A stretch of 62,261 nt of DNA from Craterilacuibacter sinensis (GTDB taxonomy: Bacteria > Pseudomonadota > Gammaproteobacteria > Burkholderiales > Chromobacteriaceae), in the NCBI RefSeq assembly GCF_009831765.1, contig NZ_WSSB01000015.1:1-62261 (forward strand), written 5' to 3'. Position 1 is the first letter of the stretch. The number at the start of each line of letters is the position of its first letter. A model generated the notes under the pieces. The model saw nothing but the letters and a program-made list of their open reading frames with translations, did no database searches and had not been told where the DNA came from. Positions 1 to 8,602 of the stretch are shown in pieces. The position numbers and the translations under genes are program-made.

Positions 1-6
1 AAATAT

Positions 7-27
7 ACGCACCTTGCACAGGTGCGT
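7..27. other. stem-loop at the window edge
   Basis: Perfect 8-bp arms (ACGCACCT/AGGTGCGT) with a 5-nt loop. Read on the minus strand it is followed by a T-rich tract, so it could end a minus-strand transcript, but the context to the left is missing. Just downstream the 11-mer GCTAAAACCGG occurs twice (33-43 and 52-62), 19 bp apart. Confidence 0.4.
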
Positions 28-163
28 CAACAGCTAAAACCGGGAAAAACGGCTAAAACCGGCCTGAAAAACATCAAGTATTTGTTTTTAAAGAAAACAA
101 AATTCACTATCACACGCATAAACAAGCAGAGGGATAATAGAACCATCAGAACTGGAGACTATT

Positions 164-817
164 TTGCCTGCACCCACCTGGATTTTTGACCTGGATAACA
201 CACTACACAATGCCGATTACGGCATCTTTCCGCAGATCAACCTGCTGATGACCCGCTATATCATGGAGCATCTAGCCGTGGATGAAGCGGAAGCCCACCG
301 CTTACGCCAGCGCTACTGGCTGCAATACGGAGCCACGCTAAAAGGCCTGGTTCAACACCACGGCATCGATCCGCACCATTTCCTGCAACAGACCCACCCC
401 TGCGAGCACTTTGCCAGCATGCTGCGGCATGAACCCTATCTTGAGTCCGTCCTAGCCAAACTACCCGGCCGCAAGATCCTGCTGTCAAACGGGCCGCAAC
501 ACTATGTAGAAGACCTGCTATTACGCCTGGGCATCTCGCATCACTTTAGTGCGCACTATGGCGTGGAGCGACTGGACTTCACCCCCAAGCCCGACCCGGC
601 GGCTTTTCGCAAGGTATTGACCAAGGAAGGCCTGAAAGCAACGCGCTGCATTATGGTGGAAGACAGCCTAGCCAATCTGAAAACGGCACGGGCGCTGGGC
701 ATGAAAACCGTCTGGCTGACTCGCGAGCCTCGCCGACCCTGCTATGTCGACGCCCGCATCACGTCACTACGCGCGCTATTGCGGCTCAAGCTTTTCCCGG
801 CAAACCGGTTGCCATAA
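164..817 (+). CDS. HAD-superfamily pyrimidine 5'-nucleotidase
   Basis: A 217-residue HAD-like hydrolase. Motif I is DLDNT near residue 9, motif II is the LLSN segment near 107-110, the conserved lysine lies in TPKPDP near 144, and motif IV is VEDSLANL near 168. The length and the KPDPAAF block match the pyrimidine 5'-nucleotidase (SDT1-like) branch, which removes phosphate from UMP/CMP-type nucleotides; the exact substrate is inferred. The start is TTG, chosen because GGAG sits 6-7 nt upstream and the protein then begins right before the HAD core. Its last 42 bp overlap the convergent VanZ-like gene. Confidence 0.85.
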   Translation: MPAPTWIFDLDNTLHNADYGIFPQINLLMTRYIMEHLAVDEAEAHRLRQRYWLQYGATLKGLVQHHGIDPHHFLQQTHPCEHFASMLRHEPYLESVLAKLPGRKILLSNGPQHYVEDLLLRLGISHHFSAHYGVERLDFTPKPDPAAFRKVLTKEGLKATRCIMVEDSLANLKTARALGMKTVWLTREPRRPCYVDARITSLRALLRLKLFPANRLP

Positions 818-1870
818 CAAACCCAGCAACACCAGACAGGCGGCGTAAGGCCACAACTGCGCCAGAAAAGCGATCAGCGCATTCATATTGGCCAGATGGC
901 CGTAATGCCAGCGGAACAGTGACAGCATATCGGCGTCGCTCCGCGCCAATGGCCAGAGAAAGACCATGACCTGCGTCCCCAATAATGCCAGCAGCGCCAC
1001 AACCGCCTGAACCCGCTGACCAAAACGCGTCACCAGCCATACCAGCAAGAAGCCGGCAGACAAACCGGTCATCACGTACTGGTTGATCCACTCGAAAAAG
1101 GCCATGGGCTTAAGCAAGGTGCCGGCAGCCAGCACCTTGAGAAACCACGCCAGCACCAAGGCAAGCGTGATGGCACGGGCGACGTAACGGCGGGCAGCCA
1201 GAAATGTAGTAATAAACAGCAAGAAAGCGACCAGATTGAGCATGACCCCGCCGGCTTCGACCAGCAGCAGGAACAGCATCGGATTTTCCATCGGCGAAAC
1301 AAAAGGCTGCGGCAAACCGATTGGCCGTACCACCACGCCAAATAGCGGCACCGATGGGTCAAGCTGGGTCACAAACCAGACCACGATCAGCACCACCGCG
1401 TAATCTGTCACATTTTCATGGCGGAAATAGCGCTGGCGCTTAAGCCATACCCGATGCCACAGACGGCGAAATAACGGACTGACCGCCAGCGTAGCACCGA
1501 CGAAAGCACCAGCCATGTTGTACAGCATGTCCAGATTGGACGACACGCGCATGGGCAGGAATTGCTGGCCGAACTCCACACTGAAACTCACCAGCAATGA
1601 GAGTGCTAAAGCAAGCAGCCAGGACAGTATGCGGCTACGCGAACTAAGCGCCAGAGCAAAGCCTAGTGGCAGGTAGACGAGGAAATTAACCGCGTTGTCG
1701 AACAGGCGGAAATAATAGGGCAGCGGATAACCGAGGAATTCGAGCAGCGGACGGCCACTATAGGCCCAACCGGTAAACGGGTAGAAACTGGAAAAGACAA
1801 TCACCACAAAGGTGATCAGGGCCGTGTACTGAGCCACATGGGAACGCTGGGCATTGGCCACGTCATGCAA
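776..1870 (-). CDS. VanZ-like multi-spanning membrane protein
   Basis: A 364-residue, very hydrophobic protein with about nine or ten predicted membrane segments. The N-terminal 130 residues carry the VanZ-family pattern: a first helix, then a short loop with an FDNAVNFLVYLPLGFAL-type motif and helices around LLSFSVEFGQ. VanZ relatives are inner-membrane proteins; the founding member gives low teicoplanin resistance, but most homologues have no known role. The annotated start is TTG; a GTG three codons in (1861) is an alternative. It stands alone, tail-to-tail with the nucleotidase. Confidence 0.75.
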   Translation of the reverse strand: MHDVANAQRSHVAQYTALITFVVIVFSSFYPFTGWAYSGRPLLEFLGYPLPYYFRLFDNAVNFLVYLPLGFALALSSRSRILSWLLALALSLLVSFSVEFGQQFLPMRVSSNLDMLYNMAGAFVGATLAVSPLFRRLWHRVWLKRQRYFRHENVTDYAVVLIVVWFVTQLDPSVPLFGVVVRPIGLPQPFVSPMENPMLFLLLVEAGGVMLNLVAFLLFITTFLAARRYVARAITLALVLAWFLKVLAAGTLLKPMAFFEWINQYVMTGLSAGFLLVWLVTRFGQRVQAVVALLALLGTQVMVFLWPLARSDADMLSLFRWHYGHLANMNALIAFLAQLWPYAACLVLLGLLWQPVCREKLEPQ

Positions 1871-1922
1871 AGCCTGATTGAGTTAATCAGGCAAGCATAC
1901 CTAGGGCGGCATACTCACTTCA

Positions 1923-1955
1923 AGTCTGCGGCAGTAAAAAATCCTGCCGCAGACT
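1923..1955 (-). terminator. stem-loop after potD
   Basis: Perfect 12-bp arms (AGTCTGCGGCAG and its complement) around a 9-nt loop, 32 nt past the potD stop. The T-run lies in the loop and not after the stem, so it may act as an mRNA 3'-end stabiliser as much as an intrinsic terminator. A second 8-bp stem-loop follows at 1872-1892. Confidence 0.5.
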
Positions 1956-1986
1956 CTCGCCATCGAATCAAATACCGATACGCCGA

Positions 1987-3051
1987 TTATTTAAGCTTGA
2001 TCTCGGCCCACAAACGGTTCAGTTCGCGACGCTGACGGCTATTGAGGTCCTGCAATTGCTGCAGACGCGGCATATCGGCCTTGGTCGGGAAAACTGCCGT
2101 CGACTTGGCAATTTCCTTGTTAACGAAAGCCATCGATGCCGCATTCGGGCTGCCGGTACCCATGCTATTGGTCAGCTCGGCACCATTCTTGCCATCCAGC
2201 ATGAAGTTGATGAACTGATAGGCCAGATCCTTGCGCGGCGCATCCTTCAGTACGACGAAGTTATCGACCGACATGGTATTGCCCTCTTTCTGCAAACCAA
2301 AGCTGACTACAAACGGACGCTTGGCTTTTTTGGCATCTTCACGCGCCTGCACCATATCGTTGGAGTAACCCATCGCCACCAGCATATTGCCGACGGTCAG
2401 CTCCTTGATATAGCTCTGGTTGTTAAAGGTGGCCCAGTAAGGCTTGGCTTTCAGGATCACATCACGCGCAGCCTTCCAGTCTGCCGGATTGGTCGAGTTG
2501 GCCGGCTTGCCCAGATACATCAGCGCTGCAGCCACCAGCTCGCGCTGCGAATCAAGCACGATGACCTTGCCCTTGATCTTGGCCAGCACTGCCGGATCAA
2601 AAATCAGCGCCCAGCTATTGGCCTTATCGGCGATGCCGAGCTTTTTCAGTGCCGTCTCGTTGTACCCCAGGACGGTGGTGGTCAGCGCATACGGCAGCGA
2701 GTACTGGTTGCCCTTGTCGAAGAAGGCATTCAGATAAGCCGGATTCAGGTTTTTGGCATTGGCAATCTTGCTCTTGTCCAGCTTCTCCGCCTTGCCCTGC
2801 CCCATCAGCGCCTGCACGGCATAGCCGGTTGGCACCACAATATCGTAGCCCTTGGCACCGGCGGCCATCTTGGCCAGCATCTCTTCATTGTCGCCGTAAT
2901 AATCCTGTACCAGTTTGCACTTGCACTGCGCCTCAAAACGCTTGGCGGCATCGGCGGACAGGTAATTGTTCCAGTTATACAGATGCAGGGTATCAGCAGC
3001 GAAGGCTGGAACTGAGGCCAGCAAGGCCAGCGACAACAGCAATTTTTTCAT
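1987..3051 (-). CDS. potD: polyamine ABC transporter substrate-binding protein PotD/PotF type
   Basis: A 354-residue periplasmic binding protein of the spermidine/putrescine family. The ATG at 3051 is preferred over an upstream in-frame start because it gives a clean signal peptide (MKKLLLSLALLASVPAFA, cleavage before ADTLHLYNWNNYL) and has AGGAAA in front. The LYNWNNYL and DYYGDNEEMLAKM segments are typical of PotD/PotF. It delivers spermidine or putrescine to the permease pair encoded directly upstream. Which polyamine is preferred cannot be read from sequence alone. Last gene of potABCD. Confidence 0.9.
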   Translation of the reverse strand: MKKLLLSLALLASVPAFAADTLHLYNWNNYLSADAAKRFEAQCKCKLVQDYYGDNEEMLAKMAAGAKGYDIVVPTGYAVQALMGQGKAEKLDKSKIANAKNLNPAYLNAFFDKGNQYSLPYALTTTVLGYNETALKKLGIADKANSWALIFDPAVLAKIKGKVIVLDSQRELVAAALMYLGKPANSTNPADWKAARDVILKAKPYWATFNNQSYIKELTVGNMLVAMGYSNDMVQAREDAKKAKRPFVVSFGLQKEGNTMSVDNFVVLKDAPRKDLAYQFINFMLDGKNGAELTNSMGTGSPNAASMAFVNKEIAKSTAVFPTKADMPRLQQLQDLNSRQRRELNRLWAEIKLK

Positions 3052-3127
3052 GAGATTTTCCTGCCGCAACGGCGGTAATGGAAGAAAGGAATAGATGGCC
3101 GGCAAACATGCACCGGCCTCTGATTAC

Positions 3128-3922
3128 TCAGTTATCTGCGCGCAAAGAATTGGGCGAGACGCGCGAGGCGATCACGATCAGAACCAGCGTCAGCAGCATC
3201 AGCAAGGACGACACCGCATTGACTTCCGGCGTCACCGCAATCTTGATCATCGAATAAATCTCCAGCGGCAAGGTCGAAGCGCCGGCCCCGGCGGTAAAGA
3301 AGGTGATCACAAAGTCATCAATGGACAGCGTGAACGCCATCAGGGCGCCGGCGATAATGCCCGGACGGATCACCGGCAGCGTAACCAGGCGGAAGGCCTG
3401 AAATGGCGTCGCGCCCAGATCACGCGCCGCCTCGACCAGCGAGTCATCCATACCCTGCATGCGCGCCTTGACCACGATGGCGACAAAACCGATACAGAAC
3501 GCCACATGCGACAACAAGATGGTAAACAGACCCAACTCGAGTATGCCCAGCACCTGATTCACCATCACGAAGAAGATCACCAGACTGACACCGGTCAGCA
3601 GTTCGGGAATCGCGATTGGCGTCAGCACCAGAAACGGCAGGATGCGCAGCTTGTACTTGTGCATTGCCACCCCGGCCAGCGTCCCGAAAAAGGTAGACAG
3701 CAAGCTGGCCGCAACCGCAATCATCAGCGAGTGACCGGCAGCAGTCAGCATCTTGTCATTGTGAAACAGTTGGTCATACCACTTGAAGGTAAAGCCCACC
3801 CATTCCGCGTTCAGCTTGGAATCATTGAACGAGAACACCACCACGATCACCAGCGGCAGGTAAAGAAACAGGTAAGTCGAGATGGCCGATACCCACAGCC
3901 AGACGGATTGCTTCTTAGCCAC
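3128..3922 (-). CDS. potC: polyamine ABC transporter permease PotC type
   Basis: A 264-residue inner-membrane permease with six predicted helices and the EAA loop (EAARDLGATPFQAFRLVTLPVIRPGI) that docks on the ATPase. It pairs with PotB to form the translocation channel. Its start overlaps the end of potB by 8 bp, so the two are probably translated together. A 76-bp gap separates it from potD. Confidence 0.92.
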   Translation of the reverse strand: MAKKQSVWLWVSAISTYLFLYLPLVIVVVFSFNDSKLNAEWVGFTFKWYDQLFHNDKMLTAAGHSLMIAVAASLLSTFFGTLAGVAMHKYKLRILPFLVLTPIAIPELLTGVSLVIFFVMVNQVLGILELGLFTILLSHVAFCIGFVAIVVKARMQGMDDSLVEAARDLGATPFQAFRLVTLPVIRPGIIAGALMAFTLSIDDFVITFFTAGAGASTLPLEIYSMIKIAVTPEVNAVSSLLMLLTLVLIVIASRVSPNSLRADN

Positions 3923-4808
3923 GCTTCACCCCTCCCCTTGCCACCAGCGAGCCCAAGGCCGCAATGCCCAAGACGCCTGCCGTCAACATGATCGACAGCA
4001 CCGCACCAAACGGCCAGTCGCGCGTATCCAGAATCTGCTGCTTGATCAGGTTGCCAATCATGATCGAATCGGTACCGCCCAGAATGTCCGGAATCGCGAA
4101 CATGCCCAGTGCCGGAATAAACACCAGCGCAGAGCCGGCAAAGATGCCGGGCAGGGACAACGGCCAGGTAATCTTCCAGAAGCGCTGCCAGGCATTGGCA
4201 CCCAGATCCTGCGCCGCCGCCAGCAGCGACATATCATGTTTTTCCAGATTGGCGTACAACGGCAACACCATAAACGGCAGATGCACATAGACCATGCCGA
4301 CAATCACGGCGAACGGGGTAAACAGCAACTGCAAAGGCTCGAAGCCCATACCCGTCCACACCCAGTTGACCGCCTTGGTAAATGCCGACTGCGGCCCGAG
4401 GATAATCATCCAGGCGTAGATACGGATCAGGAAGTTGGACCAGAACGGCAGGATCACCAGCAGCAGCATCAGGTCGCGGTGCTTTTTCTGCGAGCGTGCA
4501 ATCAACCACGCCAACGGGTACGCCATCAGGATGCACACCAGCGTCGTCAGCCCGGCATAGCCTGCCGACTTGAGAAACAGCTCGAGGTAGATCGGCTCTT
4601 CCACGATGCGCTGGAAATTCTCCAGCGTCAGATCCCATACCACGCGGCCTTCTTCGATGTAATACATCGGCGCCAGCCCGCCGTAGTCGCCCGGAAAACG
4701 GAAGGCCGCGACAAACATGATGCAGGTCGGAATCAGGAAAAACAGCACCAGATAGACGAGCGGCGGCCAGGACAGCAAATACTTGCCCAATCGGTTTTGC
4801 AGCTTCAT
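3915..4808 (-). CDS. potB: polyamine ABC transporter permease PotB type
   Basis: A 297-residue permease with an EAA-type loop (LLAAAQDLGANAWQRFWKITWPLSLPGI) and six or more membrane helices. The ATG at 4808 is chosen over a GTG at 4820, which would overlap the potA stop: GAGG lies about 9 nt upstream of the ATG and the protein then starts MKLQNRLGKYLL. Heteromer partner of PotC in the polyamine importer. The 8-nt spacing to potA implies one transcript. Confidence 0.92.
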   Translation of the reverse strand: MKLQNRLGKYLLSWPPLVYLVLFFLIPTCIMFVAAFRFPGDYGGLAPMYYIEEGRVVWDLTLENFQRIVEEPIYLELFLKSAGYAGLTTLVCILMAYPLAWLIARSQKKHRDLMLLLVILPFWSNFLIRIYAWMIILGPQSAFTKAVNWVWTGMGFEPLQLLFTPFAVIVGMVYVHLPFMVLPLYANLEKHDMSLLAAAQDLGANAWQRFWKITWPLSLPGIFAGSALVFIPALGMFAIPDILGGTDSIMIGNLIKQQILDTRDWPFGAVLSIMLTAGVLGIAALGSLVARGGVKRG

Positions 4809-4816
4809 CGCCGGCC

Positions 4817-5902
4817 TCACTCGAACAGGAAGCGCCCGGCGTCAAAGCGCCAGGCGACTTCCACTTCGTCGTTATCGTCAAAGAACTTGGCCACGCCAGG
4901 GATATTGTTCGGCAGCATGGTCTCGATCAGCACGCCATCGGCGACCTCGACGATGTAGATGGTCACATCGCCCAGATACAGGCAGTCATGAATACGCCCT
5001 TTGAAATAAGCCTCGTCCGGCAGATCCGGCAGCTCTTTGTCCAGCTTGATCTTTTCCGGGCGCAGTGCCAGCCATCCGGGCTTGCCGACGGCGGCACCGG
5101 CAACAGCCAGCGTTTTGACCTCGCCACAGCCCTTGATATCCACCGTCATGGTGTCGCCATCGACCGCCTTGACCGTGCCTTCCAGCACATTGCACTGGCC
5201 GATGAAGTCGGCGACAAAACGGTTTTTCGGGTTACCGTAGATATTCTCCGGAATATCCAGCTGCTCGACCTGACCGTTGCTCATCACCGCGATGCGGTGC
5301 GACAGCGCCAGCGCCTCGCCCTGGTCGTGGGTGACATAGACAAAGGTGATGCCGACTTCTTTTTGCAAATTGATCAGCTCAAGCTGCATCTCTTCACGCA
5401 GCTTGGCATCCAGCGCAGACAGCGGCTCGTCCAGCAGCAACAGGCGCGGACGGTCGACCAGCGCGCGCGCAATCGCCACACGCTGGCGCTGGCCACCCGA
5501 CATCTCATGCGGATAGCGCTTGCCGAACCGGGTCAGACGTACGTCCTCCAGCAGCTCGTCCACTTGCGCATCGATCTTGTCTTTAGCCCAGCCGGCCATT
5601 TTGAGCGGGAAAGCCACGTTCTCGCGCACCGTCATATGCGGGAATAAGGCGTAGTTCTGGAATACCGTATGCACCGGACGTTTTTCCGGCGGCACCTGCG
5701 ACATATCCTTGCCATCGAGCAGAATCTGGCCCGAATCGGGCTGCTCGAAACCGGCCAACATGCGCAGCAAGGTTGTCTTGCCGCAACCGGAAGGACCCAG
5801 CAAGGTAAAGAACTCACCTGCCTCAACGGACAGGCTGACGTTGTTCACAGCGGTGAAGTCATCGAACTGCTTTACAACGTTGCGGATTTCAAGGAGAGCC
5901 AT
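4817..5902 (-). CDS. potA: polyamine ABC transporter ATPase PotA type
   Basis: A 361-residue ABC ATPase. Walker A GPSGCGKTT is at residues 36-44, the signature is MSGGQRQR, Walker B is LLLLDEPLSALD, and the switch histidine follows in YVTHDQ. The C-terminal third is a TOBE-type domain (FIGQCNVLEGTV onward), as in PotA, PotG and MalK. It powers polyamine uptake and is first in the potABCD order. The sequence also resembles PotG of the putrescine system, so the A/G label rests on gene order (A-B-C-D). Confidence 0.92.
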   Translation of the reverse strand: MALLEIRNVVKQFDDFTAVNNVSLSVEAGEFFTLLGPSGCGKTTLLRMLAGFEQPDSGQILLDGKDMSQVPPEKRPVHTVFQNYALFPHMTVRENVAFPLKMAGWAKDKIDAQVDELLEDVRLTRFGKRYPHEMSGGQRQRVAIARALVDRPRLLLLDEPLSALDAKLREEMQLELINLQKEVGITFVYVTHDQGEALALSHRIAVMSNGQVEQLDIPENIYGNPKNRFVADFIGQCNVLEGTVKAVDGDTMTVDIKGCGEVKTLAVAGAAVGKPGWLALRPEKIKLDKELPDLPDEAYFKGRIHDCLYLGDVTIYIVEVADGVLIETMLPNNIPGVAKFFDDNDEVEVAWRFDAGRFLFE

Positions 5903-6221
5903 GGATCTTCCCCGCCCATAAAAAAGGGCGCAATTGTAGCAAAAATCCCCCCCGGGGGAACCCCAAATTGCCCTGAAAATTCAAGACCTCAGCGCATTTT
6001 CCTGATCAGGAACAAAAGCTGCCGGTCAAAGCCGGCCAAGTGGCTATTTTTGCTGAAAAAAATCGCACGTCCGCTAAATCAGCTTGATGCAAAAAATATC
6101 CGCGTCTTTGATCCATCACCCGTGTTCGCCACGACAAAAACCGCCTGCGTGCTGCTTTCATATAGCCCACCACACCCAACTCCACCCAGCCCTTGAGGCG
6201 AATCCGAACCGGCAAAAATGC
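5903..6221. other. non-coding region between potA and the ompW-type gene
   Basis: A gap of about 320 bp with no convincing gene. It holds a candidate potA promoter (5933-5941), a short C/G palindrome at 5946-5959 just upstream of it, and AT-rich sequence. I see no repeat, RNA gene or further operator. Confidence 0.6.
5933..5941 (-). promoter_or_regulatory. extended -10 promoter for potABCD
   Basis: On the minus strand TGCTACAAT forms an extended -10 element about 31 nt upstream of the potA ATG. No good -35 is present at 17 bp, which is common for extended -10 promoters. Similar TG-N-TACA(A/C)T motifs precede rpsM and miaB in this window. Confidence 0.45.
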
Positions 6222-6246
6222 AAAAAGGCACCCTAAAGGGTGCCTT
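6222..6246 (-). terminator. intrinsic terminator of the ompW-type gene
   Basis: Ten-bp arms AAGGCACCCT/AGGGTGCCTT with a 2-nt spacer, followed on the minus strand by a T-run. It lies 22 nt past the OmpW-type stop codon. Confidence 0.85.
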
Positions 6247-6268
6247 GCAATACCACCAACAAGCAGAA

Positions 6269-6910
6269 TTAGAACTTGGTACCGATACCTACACCGAACA
6301 CCCATGGGTTGATCTTGAGGGTACCCAGGTTCAGATCACCGGCTGCATCAGCAGAAACATCCGTCTTAATCCAGATCTTCTTCACATCGAAGTTAACGAA
6401 ATAGTTTTTGTCGATCGCGTAATCAGCGCCCAGTTGCAGCGCGCCACCCCAGCTATTCTTATCCACACTCAGATCAGACTGAACACCAAGTGCTTTAGCA
6501 TTCAGCGTTGCATTGTAGAAGCGAGTGTAGTTGATACCGGCACCAACGTATGGACGGAAAGCAGCTTCAGGTGCGAAGTGGTACTGCACGGTAACAGTTG
6601 GAGGCAAAACACCAACCTTACCCAAAGACTTACCATTAGCCGTCACTTCATGACGTGCAGTGCCCAGAATCAGCTCAACACCGACATTGTTGGTCACCAT
6701 GTAAGTGAAGTCCAACTCAGGCGCCCACTGATCCTTGACATTGGTATTCAGCTGACTCAAGCCCAGCTTTGCACCTGCAGCTGCACCATTAGTAGTAGAA
6801 ACGTCTGGATTAATATTGATTACGCGAAAACGCGCCAGAATATCGCCTTGTGCGGCGAAAGCAGGGGCGGCCATGGCGGCGATCAGAGCGGCAAGTGCGA
6901 GCTTTTTCAT
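6269..6910 (-). CDS. ompW: OmpW-family outer-membrane protein
   Basis: A 213-residue precursor with a signal peptide (MKKLALAALIAAMAAPAFA, cleavage before AQGDILARF) and a predicted eight-stranded barrel ending in GVGIGTKF. The ILARFRVININPD opening, the LDFTYMVTNNVGVELILGTARHEV block and the terminal phenylalanine are typical of OmpW. The family forms a small hydrophobic channel in the outer membrane. Two ATGs lie side by side (6913 and 6910); the second is 7 nt from AGGAG and is preferred. Divergent from ubiD. Confidence 0.88.
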   Translation of the reverse strand: MKKLALAALIAAMAAPAFAAQGDILARFRVININPDVSTTNGAAAGAKLGLSQLNTNVKDQWAPELDFTYMVTNNVGVELILGTARHEVTANGKSLGKVGVLPPTVTVQYHFAPEAAFRPYVGAGINYTRFYNATLNAKALGVQSDLSVDKNSWGGALQLGADYAIDKNYFVNFDVKKIWIKTDVSADAAGDLNLGTLKINPWVFGVGIGTKF

Positions 6911-7077
6911 CATTCTTCTCCTGTTACGAGTTTGCTTGTTTGAACTTAAAATTCGTGGGCGGCACCGGCTTGTGTCAGACTTTGTCTTTGCCATGCTGCA
7001 GTGCGTGCCTGTCAAGCAGGAAAATATCAAAGCCCAAGCAGTGAAACCTTGCGCCAGATCATGAAAAGAACATAAAT

Positions 7078-8559
7078 ATGAAAAAGCCATATCGAGATTT
7101 AAGGGAATTCATCGCGCAACTCGAGGCAGACGGCCAGCTCAAGCGCATCACCCGTCCGGTTTCGCCTTATCTGGAAATGACCGAGATTGCCGACCGCGTA
7201 CTCAAGGCCGGCGGCCCTGCCCTGTTATTCGAAGCACCGACGCAGGATGGCAAGCGCTACGACTATCCGGTACTGGCCAACCTGTTCGGCACGCCCGAAC
7301 GCGTGGCGCAAGGCATGGGGGCCGACGGCATCGCGGCCTTGCGCGAAATCGGCCAGACACTGGCCTACCTAAAAGAGCCGGAGCCGCCCAAGGGGCTACG
7401 CGACGCATGGGACAAGCTGCCGCTACTCAAGCAGGTGCTGTCCATGGCTCCGAAGCTAGTCAGCAAGGCCCCATGCCAGGAAATCGTATGGGAAGGCGAA
7501 GAAGTGGATCTGGCGCGCCTGCCTATCCAGCACTGCTGGCCGGGCGATGTCGCGCCCCTGATTACCTGGGGGCTGACCGTCACCCGTGGCCCGAACAAGA
7601 AGCGACAGAACCTCGGCATCTATCGCCAGCAGGTCATCGGCAAAAACCGCGTCATTATGCGCTGGCTGGCACACCGAGGCGGTGCGCTCGACTATCGCGA
7701 ATTCTGCCAACAAAATCCGGGCCAACCCTATCCGGTGGCAGTGGTACTGGGCTGCGACCCGGCAACCATACTCGGCGCGGTGACACCGGTGCCGGACACC
7801 CTGTCCGAATACCAGTTCGCCGGACTGCTACGCGGCAGCCGCACCGAACTGGTTAGATGCATGGGTTCCGACCTGCAAGTCCCGGCACGTGCCGAAATTA
7901 TTCTGGAAGGCCATATCCATCCCGACGACACCGCGCTGGAAGGCCCGTATGGCGACCATACCGGCTATTACAACGAGCAGGACCGTTTCCCGGTGCTGAC
8001 CATAGACCGCATCACCATGCGCGAGAATCCGGTCTACCACAGCACCTATACCGGCAAGCCACCGGATGAACCGGCCATTCTCGGCGTGGCGCTGAACGAA
8101 GTGTTCGTCCCCATCCTGCAAAAGCAGTTTCCGGAAATCACCGATTTCTACCTGCCGCCCGAAGGCTGCAGCTACCGCATGGCGGTGGTCAGCATCAAGA
8201 AGCAATACCCCGGCCACGCCAAGCGCGTGATGATGGGGGTGTGGTCATTTCTGCGGCAGTTCATGTACACCAAATTCATCGTGGTGGTGGACGACGACGT
8301 AAACACCCGTGACTGGAAAGAAGTGATCTGGGCCATCACCACGCGCATGGACCCGGTACGCGACACGGTCCTGATCGAGAACACCCCGATCGACTATCTG
8401 GACTTCGCCAGCCCGGTGTCGGGCTTAGGCGGCAAGATGGGGCTGGACGCGACCAATAAATGGCCGGGCGAAACCACACGCGAATGGGGTACGCCCATCG
8501 TGATGGACGATGCCATCAAGGCGCGGGTGGATGCAATGTGGAGTGAATTGGGACTCTAA
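7078..8559 (+). CDS. ubiD: UbiD, 4-hydroxy-3-polyprenylbenzoate decarboxylase
   Basis: A 493-residue member of the prenylated-FMN decarboxylase family that removes the carboxyl group from 4-hydroxy-3-polyprenylbenzoate in ubiquinone synthesis. The cofactor-binding NLGIYRQQV segment (178-186) and the [11 protein letters not shown] motif (288-298) are intact, and length matches E. coli UbiD (about 497). It needs prFMN made by UbiX, which is not in the window. It is a single gene followed by its own terminator. Confidence 0.96.
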   Translation: MKKPYRDLREFIAQLEADGQLKRITRPVSPYLEMTEIADRVLKAGGPALLFEAPTQDGKRYDYPVLANLFGTPERVAQGMGADGIAALREIGQTLAYLKEPEPPKGLRDAWDKLPLLKQVLSMAPKLVSKAPCQEIVWEGEEVDLARLPIQHCWPGDVAPLITWGLTVTRGPNKKRQNLGIYRQQVIGKNRVIMRWLAHRGGALDYREFCQQNPGQPYPVAVVLGCDPATILGAVTPVPDTLSEYQFAGLLRGSRTELVRCMGSDLQVPARAEIILEGHIHPDDTALEGPYGDHTGYYNEQDRFPVLTIDRITMRENPVYHSTYTGKPPDEPAILGVALNEVFVPILQKQFPEITDFYLPPEGCSYRMAVVSIKKQYPGHAKRVMMGVWSFLRQFMYTKFIVVVDDDVNTRDWKEVIWAITTRMDPVRDTVLIENTPIDYLDFASPVSGLGGKMGLDATNKWPGETTREWGTPIVMDDAIKARVDAMWSELGL

Positions 8560-8569
8560 ATGGCAAGCA

Positions 8570-8599
8570 GGCCGGCCTCATCTGCCGGCCAGCTTTTTT
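8570..8599 (+). terminator. intrinsic terminator after ubiD
   Basis: GGCCGGC/GCCGGCC stem with a 7-nt loop, then AGC and a run of six T. It lies 11 nt past the ubiD stop and ends just before the convergent M30-type gene. Confidence 0.85.
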
Positions 8600-8602
8600 C
8601 AA

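Noticed and set aside
33-62. CRISPR-like or iteron repeat (GCTAAAACCGG twice)
   Set aside because: Only two copies 19 bp apart near the window edge; too few to call an array or origin.
2056-3015. 319-residue open frame on the plus strand
   Set aside because: Antisense to potD, no recognisable domain, low-complexity composition typical of a shadow frame in GC-rich DNA.
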